From Deferribacteraceae bacterium (GTDB lineage Bacteria > Chrysiogenota > Deferribacteres > Deferribacterales > JAISNW01): 14,175 nt of DNA. The stretch lies in the NCBI GenBank assembly GCA_031285415.1, contig JAITWF010000026.1:1-14175 (forward strand), read 5' to 3'. The notes under the pieces are model-generated. The model did not search any database and was not told where the DNA came from. It saw nothing but the letters and a program-made list of their open reading frames with translations. A program made the translations under genes and the position numbers. Shown here in pieces: positions 1-8,155 of the stretch. Position 1 is the stretch's first letter; each line of letters starts with the position of its first letter.

Positions 1-1
1 G

Positions 2-910
2 GGCGTTATAAGTGAATTAAATAAAGAGCTTGGCAAGCTATCCCCAGAGGAGCGTCCAGCCGCTGGAGCAGAGATCCGCAAGGTATTCGTAGCCTTTGAG
101 GAGCTTTATAGCGAAAAAGAGGCGGAGTTCAAGCATAAAGAGCGCAATGAGAAGCTAATATCTGAAAAGTTAGACGTTACAATGCCAGGTATCCCTGCCA
201 AGAGGGGAAGCCTTCACCCTATACATCAAGTTTACGACGAGATCGTCTCGATCTTTGGCGCAATGGGCTACGCCGTAGCGACAGGCCCCGAGATCGAAGA
301 GGATTTCTACAACTTTGAAGCATTAAACGTGCCGAAAAGTCACCCTGCTAGAGATATGCAGGATACATTCTATATATCCGACAACCTTCTTCTGCGCACA
401 CACACCTCCCCTGTACAGGTGCGCACCATGCTTAACCAGAAGCCTCCGATCAAGATCATCGCCCCTGGCAAGGTCTACAGATCAGATTACGACGTCACCC
501 ACTCCCCAATGTTTCACCAGATTGAGGGGCTTTATATCGATAAAAACGTCAGCATGAGCGAACTTAAAGGCACATTGACGCACTTCGTTCACCAACTATT
601 TGGTAGCGATATCCCTGTGCGCTTTCGCACAAGCTACTTTCCATTCACCGAGCCGTCGATGGAGGTCGATATGGGGTGCGTGCTGTGCAAAGGGCAAGGG
701 TGCCGAGTTTGCAAAGGCACCACATGGCTCGAGATCGCTGGCAGCGGCATGGTCGCCCCAGAGGTCTTAAAGGCTGTATCTATCGATAGTGATGAGTATA
801 GCGGATTTGCCTTTGGCATGGGGCTAGAGCGGATCGCCATGATTAAATACGGGATCGACGACCTGCGCCTCTTCTTTGAAAATAGTCTTAAATTCGTCGA
901 GCAGTTCTAA
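2..910 (+). CDS. pheS: Phenylalanyl-tRNA synthetase alpha subunit (5' end outside window)
   Basis: Catalytic subunit of the alpha2-beta2 enzyme that charges tRNA-Phe in the cytoplasm. The frame is open to the left edge, so the gene is cut by the window and 302 residues are visible; an internal ATG at 182 is not the true start. The first ~60 visible residues are charged and helical (SPEERPAAGAEIRKVF...), as in the C-terminal part of the PheS N-terminal coiled coil. The class II catalytic core follows: FYNFEALN and HPARDMQDTFYI, motif 2 (GKVYRSDYDVTHSPMFHQIEG), a four-cysteine loop (CVLCKGQGCRVCKG) typical of many bacterial PheS, and motif 3 (GFAFGMGLERIAMIKYGI) near the C-terminus, ending DDLRLFFENSLKFVEQF. 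pheT follows 14 nt downstream in the usual pheST order. Identification is secure from family knowledge. Confidence 0.97.
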   Translation, partial: GVISELNKELGKLSPEERPAAGAEIRKVFVAFEELYSEKEAEFKHKERNEKLISEKLDVTMPGIPAKRGSLHPIHQVYDEIVSIFGAMGYAVATGPEIEEDFYNFEALNVPKSHPARDMQDTFYISDNLLLRTHTSPVQVRTMLNQKPPIKIIAPGKVYRSDYDVTHSPMFHQIEGLYIDKNVSMSELKGTLTHFVHQLFGSDIPVRFRTSYFPFTEPSMEVDMGCVLCKGQGCRVCKGTTWLEIAGSGMVAPEVLKAVSIDSDEYSGFAFGMGLERIAMIKYGIDDLRLFFENSLKFVEQF

Positions 911-924
911 GGAGCCACTACAAT

Positions 925-3297
925 ATGAAGGTTAGTTTAAATTGGTTGCAAAATTATGTAAATGTAGCACGTATTTCCGATGAAGATATAGTAAAAAGTA
1001 TTACCTCTGCTGGGCTTGAGGTCGATGGCATAGAGCATACATACCCGATAGAGGGGATCTGTATCGCCTATGTGAGCGATGTATCAAAACATCCAGACGC
1101 AGACAAACTCAACGTCTGCAAGGTGTTCGACGGCAAAGAGGAGCTACAGATCGTCTGCGGCGCACCAAATGTTGCAAAGGATCAGTATGTAATATTAGCG
1201 AAGATCGGCGCTACACTGCCTGGCGGATTGAAGATAAAGGCGGCTAAAATTCGTGGAGTTGAATCGTTTGGCATGCTCTGCTCTGAAAGTGAATTAGGCA
1301 TATCCGACAGCCATAACGGCATTATCGTACTCCCTAAAGGGCAGTATATATTAGGCGAAGACGCTAGCTTTATATTAGGGCTTGGCGACACGATCCTTGA
1401 TATATCGATCACGCCGAATAGAGGCGATTGCCTTAGTATCTACGGCATTGCTAGAGATATGGGTGCAATATTCGACCAACCGCTATCGTTTATGGCATTT
1501 GCCGTAGATGAAAGTGGCGTGAATACTAGCAACTTAGCCTCTGTAAAGGTAGAGGCTCTGGACGATTGCCCATACTACTCTGCAAGGATTGTGCAGGGTG
1601 TGCAGGTAGCACCATCGCCGATGTGGCTACAAAATCGCATAAAAAGCGCAGGAATGCGCCCTGTGAATAATGTTGTTGATATCACAAACTATATAATGCT
1701 CGAATATGGGCAGCCTATGCACGCCTTTGACCTCAAGGTGATCGATAAAGGGATCATAGTGCGCAAGGCGGCTGACGGCGAAACGATCACTACCCTCGAT
1801 GGAAAGGAGCGCAAACTCGACAGCTCAATAGCAGTAATCGCCGATCATAGCAAAGTATTAGGCGTTGCAGGCGTTATGGGGGGGATTCACTCTGGAATTA
1901 ACCCCGATACCGTCGATATATTCCTCGAATGCGCATACTTTACGCCATCTTCGGTAGGGGTAACATCGAGAAAGCTTGGAATTAACTCTGATTCATCATA
2001 TAGATACGCTAGAGGGGTAGATTACGGCAATACTCGCACCCTGCTCGACTATGCGGCAGATCTGATCTGCCAGATATGCGGCGGAATCACTCTGACAGGT
2101 GCGTTAACTGACGGCGCTCGCCCACCTGCTGTGCGAAGCGTTGCCACTAGCGCACGCCAGATCTCAAATATTATCGGCGTCGAGTTTACAAACGATGATA
2201 TATGCAACATCTTAGGCAGACTCGGCATAATGACAACGTGTAACGACGATGAGATTACGGTTCTCGTTCCCTCTCACCGCTCGGATCTAGTGCATGCCGC
2301 AGGGATCGCCGAAGAGGTAGCAAGGATCTACGGAGTCGACAACATCCCCGTAACTCTGCCAAAACTTTCATCCGATGGAACACCGCTTAAATACGAACTT
2401 TCACTCTGTAAAGATATGCGTCACAACTTGGCATCGTTAGGGTTTAATGAGGTGATAAACTACTCATTTATGTCGGAGGAGTATCTATCGCTATTTGATA
2501 AGGGGCATGTGCAGCTAATCAATCCGATCTCAAAGGAGATGGAGGCGTTGCGCTCGCTTGTATTCCCTGGAGTATTGAAGAGCCTTGAAACGAACTGGAA
2601 TCAGGGGTACAAGTCGATCAAGCTTTTTGAATTTTCAACTGTCTTTAAAGAGGCAGAGGTGAAACCGAATGAATCGAGCCATCTTGCTATCGGCATTATG
2701 GGCGACTACACCCCGATGTCGTGGTCGGTCAAAAAGAACGATACCGACACATTCTACTACCTAAAGGGGATCTGCGACAGTTTATTTGATATGGCTGGTG
2801 TTACCGTTCAGTATAAACAGTGCGAAGATATAGCGTATCTGCACCCTGGAAAAGCTGCTACAATAGCGTGCGAAGGAGAGACGATAGGATTTATCGGCGC
2901 ACTGCACCCCGAGATAGAGGAGAAACTCGACCTGAAAGCCCCTGTCTATATTGCGGAGCTGGATTTTGACCTGCTAGCAAAACATGCCGTTAAGGGGATA
3001 TCGTATAGCAAATTCGGCAGATACCCACAGGTTTATAAAGATATCTCTGTAACGGTGCCGACTTCGGTGATATCGGCAGCGATGATCGCTGATATCTACG
3101 AGGGTGGCAAACTTGTGAAGGATGTTATCCTGTACGATAGATACGCTGGTGCTGGTATCACCGATGGGCAGATAAGCCTGACGTTTCGGATACTCTTTTC
3201 AGATGATGACGCTACACTCACAGACGAGGTGGTGAACCCAATGCTAATGAAGATCGCAAAGAGCCTGGAAGATAAGTTCGGAGCGAAGTTGAGATAA
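925..3297 (+). CDS. pheT: Phenylalanyl-tRNA synthetase beta subunit
   Basis: Partner of PheS; it binds tRNA-Phe and carries the editing site that hydrolyses mischarged Tyr-tRNA-Phe. The product is 790 residues, normal for bacterial PheT. Domains in order: N-terminal MKVSLNWLQNYV; EMAP-like tRNA-binding domain at about 40-150 (HPDADKLNVCKV, CGAPNV, GMLCSESELG); B3/B4 editing region at about 205-380 (RPVNNVVDITNYIMLEYGQPMHAFD); B5 at about 400-475; synthetase-like core to about 680 (GFNEVINYSFMSEE, NPISKEMEALRSLVFPG); and the C-terminal FDX-ACB anticodon-binding domain from about 695 (FGRYPQVYKDISVTVP). The ATG at 925 is supported by AAGGAG at 909-914, which overlaps the pheS stop. That arrangement suggests translational coupling in a pheST operon. 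It ends just before a palindromic terminator. Nothing appears damaged. Confidence 0.98.
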   Translation: MKVSLNWLQNYVNVARISDEDIVKSITSAGLEVDGIEHTYPIEGICIAYVSDVSKHPDADKLNVCKVFDGKEELQIVCGAPNVAKDQYVILAKIGATLPGGLKIKAAKIRGVESFGMLCSESELGISDSHNGIIVLPKGQYILGEDASFILGLGDTILDISITPNRGDCLSIYGIARDMGAIFDQPLSFMAFAVDESGVNTSNLASVKVEALDDCPYYSARIVQGVQVAPSPMWLQNRIKSAGMRPVNNVVDITNYIMLEYGQPMHAFDLKVIDKGIIVRKAADGETITTLDGKERKLDSSIAVIADHSKVLGVAGVMGGIHSGINPDTVDIFLECAYFTPSSVGVTSRKLGINSDSSYRYARGVDYGNTRTLLDYAADLICQICGGITLTGALTDGARPPAVRSVATSARQISNIIGVEFTNDDICNILGRLGIMTTCNDDEITVLVPSHRSDLVHAAGIAEEVARIYGVDNIPVTLPKLSSDGTPLKYELSLCKDMRHNLASLGFNEVINYSFMSEEYLSLFDKGHVQLINPISKEMEALRSLVFPGVLKSLETNWNQGYKSIKLFEFSTVFKEAEVKPNESSHLAIGIMGDYTPMSWSVKKNDTDTFYYLKGICDSLFDMAGVTVQYKQCEDIAYLHPGKAATIACEGETIGFIGALHPEIEEKLDLKAPVYIAELDFDLLAKHAVKGISYSKFGRYPQVYKDISVTVPTSVISAAMIADIYEGGKLVKDVILYDRYAGAGITDGQISLTFRILFSDDDATLTDEVVNPMLMKIAKSLEDKFGAKLR

Positions 3298-3306
3298 TTA
3301 TAGTAG

Positions 3307-3335
3307 GGGCGAGATATCTCGCCCTTTATCTTTTT
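3307..3335 (+). terminator. Rho-independent terminator after pheT
   Basis: A perfect palindrome, GGGCGAGATATCTCGCCC (3307-3324), forms a GC-rich stem and is followed on the + strand by the T-rich tract TTTATCTTTTT. It sits 10 nt after the pheT stop and directly next to the stop of the convergent gene at 3326. On the - strand the tract after the stem is less U-rich, so it is best suited to stop pheST transcription. It may also act on the opposing transcript. Confidence 0.85.
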
Positions 3336-4798
3336 ATTGTGAAAGTTGGATCGCCATGTGTGTCCACGTAGAAGCTGTCGATCACTGTTTTGCGCTTTTT
3401 ATCGTAGATGACTATGTTTAGCCCTCGCTTATTTTTTGAATGCTCCTGTCCATTTATTTTAATACTTGAAATAGTATTCTCATTTTTATTAAGATCTCTA
3501 CCTCCCCTGCTCTTTACATCTACCCCCATAGGTAATTTATCTCGTCGATCCTTAAATATAATCGTCTGATTCTCTGATATCTCCTCATAATCAAATCCTG
3601 TCTCTGTATCGTAAACGCTTACGTAACCATACTGATGCTTCCCTTTTAAATCGGCATCTATCCCTAAAATAGACAGTTCTTCTTGAGATATCTTGCCGAT
3701 CTGACGGCTTGCCTCGTCAGTTACGACGGTGAAAACTACCACATCGTTACTGTAGTTTTTTAGCAATTTCAGGTACTCTTGCAGTGTTGTATTGAGCTTT
3801 GGTGTAAACGCAAGCATGTAGTAATCGTTCGCCCACTTATCCCATTCGGCGTACTCTGGATCGTTTCGTCTATCAGGAACGTTATAATTTTCTCGAAGAT
3901 ATTTGGCAAGATACATTGAATATTTTTTAATACCATGAACATTAAAATGACTAAAATCTCTGAAATCATATAATGGGTCAATCCCTACATCTTTATATGA
4001 TAGATTGAAATTCAAAAACTCAACTCCGTGCGCTTTAGCAATATTATCAATATAATTATATATTTTCTGATGCTCTGGTGGTAATTGATATGGTGATTTT
4101 ACAAGCAGTACCTTAATATCATTCTGCTTAGCAAGATCCAATATTTTTAAAAAGAACTCCTCATCTTTTTCATCCAATGCCTTCATATCTTGAATACTTG
4201 ACATATCTTGAATATTATTTTTGTATATGTTTGTATGTATACGTCCAAATACTACTGATGATATCTCTTTGGATGTTAAAAAAGGGAAGTCATCTTCTTT
4301 AAGCTCTCTATAACGTGAATGGTACTCTGGTATACCTAAAAATATACTGACCCTCCTATCGATTGATGGTACAGACAATGCAATGCTTCTTGCTTTGTCA
4401 ATATATGAGCGCAATCCCAACGTACTCCATATAGTAATAGTACTATCTGAATGCCTGCCCGAATATCTAGCACCACCACCAACATCAAAAATCAGTACCT
4501 GCGGCTTGAGGTATTTTAAACTTTCCTTAAGGTAGTAATAAGAACTCCAATATCGTTGAGAACCAGCTGCAAGAGCAAATGCAGAAACACCCTCAGATCT
4601 CCACATAATTCCAGCATTTAAGTGATCATACGTATGACTACTTCCAAGCATTAATACATCAATAGGCTTCTTATTTGAATAAAATGCTTCCAATATGAGA
4701 TTACCATCAGTATGTTTAAACTTTAAAACCTCATTCACCTGCCATGCAACCAACACGGCGCACACCAGAAAGAGTATAGTTAACAATAATTTTTTCAT
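3326..4798 (-). CDS. Membrane-anchored SGNH-like protein, MBOAT partner, with ILEI-like C-terminal domain
   Basis: Product of 490 residues. Residues 1-20 are a single hydrophobic signal anchor (MKKLLLTILFLVCAVLVAW), so the rest should face the periplasm or exterior. An SGNH-hydrolase-like fold is suggested by the block I motif LGSSHTYDHLN (51-61, GSSH with candidate Ser53/54) and by DFSHFNVHG, a D-x-x-H catalytic pair (Asp281, His284). It lies 10 nt downstream of the MBOAT gene in the same operon. By analogy with AlgI/AlgX, PatA/PatB and DltB/DltD it probably transfers acyl groups, handed across the membrane, to an extracytoplasmic glycan; the substrate is unknown. The C-terminal ~150 residues look like an interleukin-like EMT inducer (ILEI) type module: VVVFTVVTDEASRQIG (353-368), then RGLNIVIYD and VIDSFYVDTHG (458-482). 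That domain call is from memory of family patterns and is tentative. The gene is visibly more AT-rich than its pheT neighbour in the 3900-4700 stretch. Confidence 0.72.
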   Translation of the reverse strand: MKKLLLTILFLVCAVLVAWQVNEVLKFKHTDGNLILEAFYSNKKPIDVLMLGSSHTYDHLNAGIMWRSEGVSAFALAAGSQRYWSSYYYLKESLKYLKPQVLIFDVGGGARYSGRHSDSTITIWSTLGLRSYIDKARSIALSVPSIDRRVSIFLGIPEYHSRYRELKEDDFPFLTSKEISSVVFGRIHTNIYKNNIQDMSSIQDMKALDEKDEEFFLKILDLAKQNDIKVLLVKSPYQLPPEHQKIYNYIDNIAKAHGVEFLNFNLSYKDVGIDPLYDFRDFSHFNVHGIKKYSMYLAKYLRENYNVPDRRNDPEYAEWDKWANDYYMLAFTPKLNTTLQEYLKLLKNYSNDVVVFTVVTDEASRQIGKISQEELSILGIDADLKGKHQYGYVSVYDTETGFDYEEISENQTIIFKDRRDKLPMGVDVKSRGGRDLNKNENTISSIKINGQEHSKNKRGLNIVIYDKKRKTVIDSFYVDTHGDPTFTIKR

Positions 4799-4808
4799 CT
4801 ATTCGCCC

Positions 4809-6272
4809 TTAAAATTGAAAATATATAAAATCGCTTGGGCTATACGTTGGGCCGTAGTAGCCGAAGATTAGCAGGATCATGATCGCCGTAATATACGCCG
4901 CCCAGCGAAACCAGATCGCCTGCTCTGCCAGCTTCGCTCGAATCGAGATACCGTTGTATTGGCAGAGGCTTGCGATAAGTAGTGCCGTCAACGATAGCAC
5001 TAATATTTTTAGCTCCAGAGCGGTAAGCCCGAGCTTATATATAGAGCCATCCACAAAGATCCAGATATTAAACTCGGCGAAGATATGCGTGATCATGTTG
5101 ATTGCAACGCTTGTCGATGGCGCTCTAAAGAAGATCCACGATAGATTTATTAGCGAGAAGACCACCACAATCTGAAAGAATTTATGACTAAACGATTCGG
5201 TATTAATCTTGAAAGTATCCACTATACGAGTCTTGATAGGTTTTAGCTCTGCCCCGATGATCTGATAGATACCGTTCAATCCGCCCCAGATAACGAACGT
5301 CCAGTTTGCACCGTGCCACAAACCGCTCACAACAAACACTATCAAGATATTCAGGTGTTTTCGCCATCTGCTACAACGATTCCCACCTAGCGGAATATAT
5401 AGATAATCTCGAAACCAGGTCGAAAGGGAGATATGCCATCTGCGCCAGAATTCGCCAACTGTCCTTGAAAAGTACGGCGTATTAAAGTTTTGCATAAGGT
5501 TGAACCCTAAAACCTCCGCCGCTCCGATAGCTATCAACGAATATGCTGAAAAATCCACATAGATCTGAATCGCAAAGAGGAAGGTAGCGATAATTACGTA
5601 AAATCCAGTGTAATTCTCATAGTTATTGTACACCTGATTCACGATAATAGCCGCCCTCTCCGCTAACACGACCTTTAGGAAAAGCCCCCAGATCATCAGA
5701 AGTAGCCCACTGCGCATGCGCTCGTAGTTAAACTGCACACTCTCCATCATCCGCACCTGATTCAGCAGGTTTTTAGACCTCTCGATAGGACCAGCCACGA
5801 GTTGAGGGAAGAACGACACGAAGAGTGCATATTTAAAGAAGTTTCGCTCGGCAGTCACCTCGCCACGGTATACGTCGATGGTGTACCCCAACGCCTGAAA
5901 GGTGTAAAATGAGATTCCAACTGGCAGAATAAGGCTAAACGTCGGTGCGGACATATTAAATAGCTGGTTCAGAGTGTCGGTAAAGAAGTTAAGATATTTA
6001 AATGTGAACAGAATTGTTAGATTTATAAGTAAACTAAGGGCGACATAGAGCTTCTTTTTAGATACTGTACTCGCCTTAGATACCATTAAACTGCACAGAT
6101 ACGTGGTAAATGTGGAGGTGAGGATTAAAAGGGCATATTTCGGATTCCACGACATATAGAAGTAGTAGCTAGCAGCAAGAAGCCACAGATATCTGAACTT
6201 TCGAGGAATAACAAAGTATAAAACCGTTACAATAGGGAAAAATATCAGAAAAGTCAGCGAATTAAATAGCAT
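4809..6272 (-). CDS. MBOAT family O-acyltransferase (AlgI/DltB-like)
   Basis: Integral membrane acyltransferase of 487 residues, the normal length for AlgI. It moves acetyl or acyl groups from a cytoplasmic donor across the inner membrane for modification of an exported polymer. Many hydrophobic segments run along the whole length. Diagnostic motifs: LPVGISFYTFQALGYTIDVYRGE (116-138), FFPQLVAGPIER (154-165), YVDFSAYSLIAIGAAEVLGF (238-257), FNTPYFSRTVGEFWRRWHISLSTWFRDYLYIPLGGNR (263-299) and the catalytic-histidine motif SGLWHGANWTFVIWGGLNG with His320; His280 in RRWHIS is also conserved in the family. It is the first gene of a two-gene unit, with the SGNH-like partner 10 nt downstream. Only a weak ribosome-binding site (TAGGTAA) precedes its ATG. 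The glycan target cannot be told from this window. Confidence 0.93.
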   Translation of the reverse strand: MLFNSLTFLIFFPIVTVLYFVIPRKFRYLWLLAASYYFYMSWNPKYALLILTSTFTTYLCSLMVSKASTVSKKKLYVALSLLINLTILFTFKYLNFFTDTLNQLFNMSAPTFSLILPVGISFYTFQALGYTIDVYRGEVTAERNFFKYALFVSFFPQLVAGPIERSKNLLNQVRMMESVQFNYERMRSGLLLMIWGLFLKVVLAERAAIIVNQVYNNYENYTGFYVIIATFLFAIQIYVDFSAYSLIAIGAAEVLGFNLMQNFNTPYFSRTVGEFWRRWHISLSTWFRDYLYIPLGGNRCSRWRKHLNILIVFVVSGLWHGANWTFVIWGGLNGIYQIIGAELKPIKTRIVDTFKINTESFSHKFFQIVVVFSLINLSWIFFRAPSTSVAINMITHIFAEFNIWIFVDGSIYKLGLTALELKILVLSLTALLIASLCQYNGISIRAKLAEQAIWFRWAAYITAIMILLIFGYYGPTYSPSDFIYFQF

Positions 6273-6296
6273 TTAGCATTACCTATAGTAAATATT

Positions 6297-6463
6297 ACTT
6301 TACATAAAAGATCTTATCAGATGTTGTTGTTTTATGGGCATTTCAGCGGTTATTTTTGCAAAAACATACTGCTTGCCATCTAAAAAGAAAAATGTTATGG
6401 TCTAAACATACTGTATTTATGGGATATAATTGATTACATCCGATAAGATCTTTTATGTAAAGT
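6297..6463. repeat. 27-bp imperfect inverted repeat flanking a 113-bp core (MITE-like or regulatory)
   Basis: The left arm 6297-6323 and right arm 6437-6463 are reverse complements at 26 of 27 positions. The shared core reads TTTACATAAAAGATCTTATC on the left. The enclosed 113 bp contains no ORF. The arms lie between two divergent genes, 25 bp from the MBOAT start and 73 bp from the GAF-like gene start. I see no clear target-site duplication: the flanks are ...AAATATT and TGCAACT.... Possible readings are a small non-autonomous element with terminal inverted repeats, a paired operator for the two divergent promoters, or an RNA with a long closing stem. The repeat itself is certain; the role is not known. 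Confidence 0.8.
6362..6413 (+). repeat. Pair of 10-bp direct repeats in the divergent intergenic region
   Basis: AAACATACTG occurs at 6362-6371 and again at 6404-6413, inside the core bounded by the 27-bp inverted repeat. The two copies are 42 bp apart, close to four helical turns, so they would face the same side of the DNA. This fits a pair of protein-binding sites, but in an AT-rich 113-bp stretch chance is also possible. Confidence 0.4.
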
Positions 6464-6490
6464 TGCAACTCCCCCTGCCCTCTTTTCTTA

Positions 6491-6519
6491 TTGCGATAAA
6501 ATCATCTTTGTACTATGCT
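6491..6519 (+). promoter_or_regulatory. Possible sigma-70 promoter for the GAF/phosphoesterase/MscS/HD-GYP unit
   Basis: TTGCGA at 6491-6496 and TATGCT at 6514-6519 are separated by 17 bp, upstream of the ATG at 6537. The predicted start would leave only about 10 nt of leader and would fall on the ribosome-binding site, so this assignment is weak. Another promoter further upstream, for example around the TATAAT at 6425-6430 inside the inverted-repeat element, is an alternative. Confidence 0.3.
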
Positions 6520-6536
6520 GGATAGAGGGTGGATAT

Positions 6537-7037
6537 ATGCACGAACAAGCTTTTTCTAACATTAAAAATTCTGTAAGTCAGCTACGTGCTGACATGGACA
6601 ATGCTTTCAACAGTGAATCCTCAAAGGCAAATGAGCTGCGCCTTGCGCACATTGTGACTGCCGCTGTGAAGGGGAAACTCACCGCCGATTGGCTTCTAAA
6701 GGAGACGCTAGAGCTACTCTCCGCCGATAGTGCTATCATATGGGTGCAAAATGGTAGCGAATCAAAGATCATCACCGCCAATATCACTCAAAATGATGGA
6801 AAAGAGCTTTTTCTAAAGATTATCCCCTATCTTGCCGAACAGAATGCAATCAATGCTGTATTCTCTGCCGAAGATAAACATTACGCCGCATATAGCCACA
6901 CAGTGCGAGATGCCGCTGGAATATTGACTGATAAAGTGATCGCCGTAGCATTTGTGCGAGATTCAGAGCCGTTCGCAGACGACGAGGGAACGCTCGGCTC
7001 GATTATATCGGAAGCGATATTTAGCCTCACTATATAA
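6537..7037 (+). CDS. Small GAF-like domain protein
   Basis: Cytoplasmic protein of 166 residues with no signal or membrane segment. Residues 1-45 are a charged helical lead. From about 50 the pattern resembles a compact GAF domain: helix LLKETLELLSAD, strand SAIIWVQN, then near the C-terminus strand KVIAVAFVRDSEPFADDEGTLGSIISEAIFSL, which is the closing GAF strand and helix. No catalytic or metal-binding motif is visible, so a sensory or ligand-binding role is likely but the ligand is unknown. The ATG at 6537 is preceded by GAGGGTGG (6524-6531). The stop overlaps the next start in TAATG, which implies translational coupling. It is the first gene of a four-gene unit that ends with an HD-GYP protein, so it may be its sensory input. 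The fold call is from pattern only. Confidence 0.55.
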   Translation: MHEQAFSNIKNSVSQLRADMDNAFNSESSKANELRLAHIVTAAVKGKLTADWLLKETLELLSADSAIIWVQNGSESKIITANITQNDGKELFLKIIPYLAEQNAINAVFSAEDKHYAAYSHTVRDAAGILTDKVIAVAFVRDSEPFADDEGTLGSIISEAIFSLTI

Positions 7038-8155
7038 TGTTCATCTATAAATTTATCGCCGTCACCCTACTCCTATGCGCATATACAGGCATTCATCTAT
7101 ATGCGGCATTCGGCAGGGTGATTGGCAGCCGTATTGCTTTTGCAATACTATTCACACTGTTCGCCGAATCTTACGTGATCGTGCAGTTCTTCCGCCGCTC
7201 GCTCGAAATAGACCTCCCTGCCTTTTTCTACTGGTTCTCATCCGCCGTTATCGGATTTATGTCAATATTAGTCATGGTAATCGTAATATTTGACATTGCG
7301 TTAATTATCATGTTAATCTGTAAAAGAGCGAGCATTATTGCAAACTCTAGGTTAAAGATCGGCGTGCTGGCGATATTGGCGACCTTCGTAATATTCATCT
7401 ATGGGCATATAAACTCTGTAACCCCTAGAGTAACGAGCTATTCGATAGAGATCAACAAGCAGATACCAGATAACATAAGGATCGTAGCTGTATCTGATCT
7501 GCATATCGCCTCGTACACCAGCCTAAACGCCCTTCACAAGATGGTTGAGCGGATAAACGCCCTTTCGCCAGATATTGTTGTGATGGTTGGCGATATCATC
7601 GATGGCGAGCTACAGCCGTTTATTGATAGGGATATTAAAGGGATCTTCTCTAAAATAGAGAGCCGGTATGGCGTTTACAGCGTTCTAGGCAATCACGAGT
7701 ATCACGGCGGTCAGGTGGATAGCGTAAAGACGGCATTTGACGACGCAAAGATACCGCTACTGCGAGATGAGGCTATCTACATCGAGCCATTGAATCTGAC
7801 GCTAGTAGGCAGAGATGATTATCGAGCGTTGCGCTATCGTGGCAGCCGTGCGCCCCTTTCGAAGCTTATAGGCGGTGCAACCGATTCCGCCATTGTGGTG
7901 CTTGATCATCAGCCGCAGAATGTCATCTTAGAGGAGGCTTCTGCTAGTGGGGCAGATCTACAGCTCTCTGGACATACCCATAATGGGCAGCTCTTCCCAT
8001 TCAACTTTGTGGTCGATAGGATCTACAAAAACGCATGGGGACTTATGACAGAGGGCGCATACAACCTGATCGTGTCGTGCGGATTTGGCACGTGGGGCCC
8101 CAGCATGCGGACTGGAAGTTATTCCGAAATTGTGGTGGTGGATATAAATGGATAA
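7037..8155 (+). CDS. Membrane-anchored metallophosphoesterase (YkuE-like)
   Basis: Product of 372 residues. The N-terminal ~125 residues hold about four hydrophobic segments (roughly 4-24, 33-52, 62-95 and 107-124). The calcineurin-like dinuclear metallophosphoesterase domain follows, with all motifs present: VSDLHIA (Asp154, His156), VGDIIDGE (Asp186), LGNHEYHGG (Asn219, His220), VLDHQPQ (His291) and SGHTHNGQLFPF (His313, His315). The DLH, GNHEYH and GHTHNGQ signature matches the YkuE/UDP-2,3-diacylglucosamine-type membrane phosphoesterase group. The physiological substrate is not predictable here; a lipid or envelope phosphoester is plausible. It overlaps the upstream GAF-like gene by 1 nt and the downstream MscS gene by 8 nt, so all three are probably co-translated. 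No missing residues were seen. Confidence 0.88.
   Translation: MFIYKFIAVTLLLCAYTGIHLYAAFGRVIGSRIAFAILFTLFAESYVIVQFFRRSLEIDLPAFFYWFSSAVIGFMSILVMVIVIFDIALIIMLICKRASIIANSRLKIGVLAILATFVIFIYGHINSVTPRVTSYSIEINKQIPDNIRIVAVSDLHIASYTSLNALHKMVERINALSPDIVVMVGDIIDGELQPFIDRDIKGIFSKIESRYGVYSVLGNHEYHGGQVDSVKTAFDDAKIPLLRDEAIYIEPLNLTLVGRDDYRALRYRGSRAPLSKLIGGATDSAIVVLDHQPQNVILEEASASGADLQLSGHTHNGQLFPFNFVVDRIYKNAWGLMTEGAYNLIVSCGFGTWGPSMRTGSYSEIVVVDING

Noticed and set aside
634..840. Antisense open frame inside pheS, and similar shadows inside pheT, MBOAT, phosphoesterase, MscS, HD-GYP and cas genes
   Set aside because: They lie wholly within well-supported genes, lack ribosome-binding sites and encode no recognisable family.
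4879..5175. 98-codon + strand frame inside the MBOAT gene
   Set aside because: Antisense to a strongly conserved membrane acyltransferase; composition simply reflects the complementary codons.
6405..6425. LexA-like half site TACTGTAT upstream of the GAF-like gene
   Set aside because: No second half site at the right spacing, and no SOS-type gene follows.
6365..6430. Possible tracrRNA on the - strand in the divergent intergenic region: 6394-6430 resembles the CRISPR repeat (GTT, TGG, CTGTA, TATG, TATAAT in order), and 6369-6386 shares CTG-CTTG and CCATCT with it
   Set aside because: The longest exact matches are only 5-6 nt in AT-rich sequence, two mutually exclusive alignments are equally good, and the site is about 4 kb from the array across an unrelated operon. 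Real anti-repeats usually pair over longer continuous stretches. A folding and pairing calculation could reopen this.
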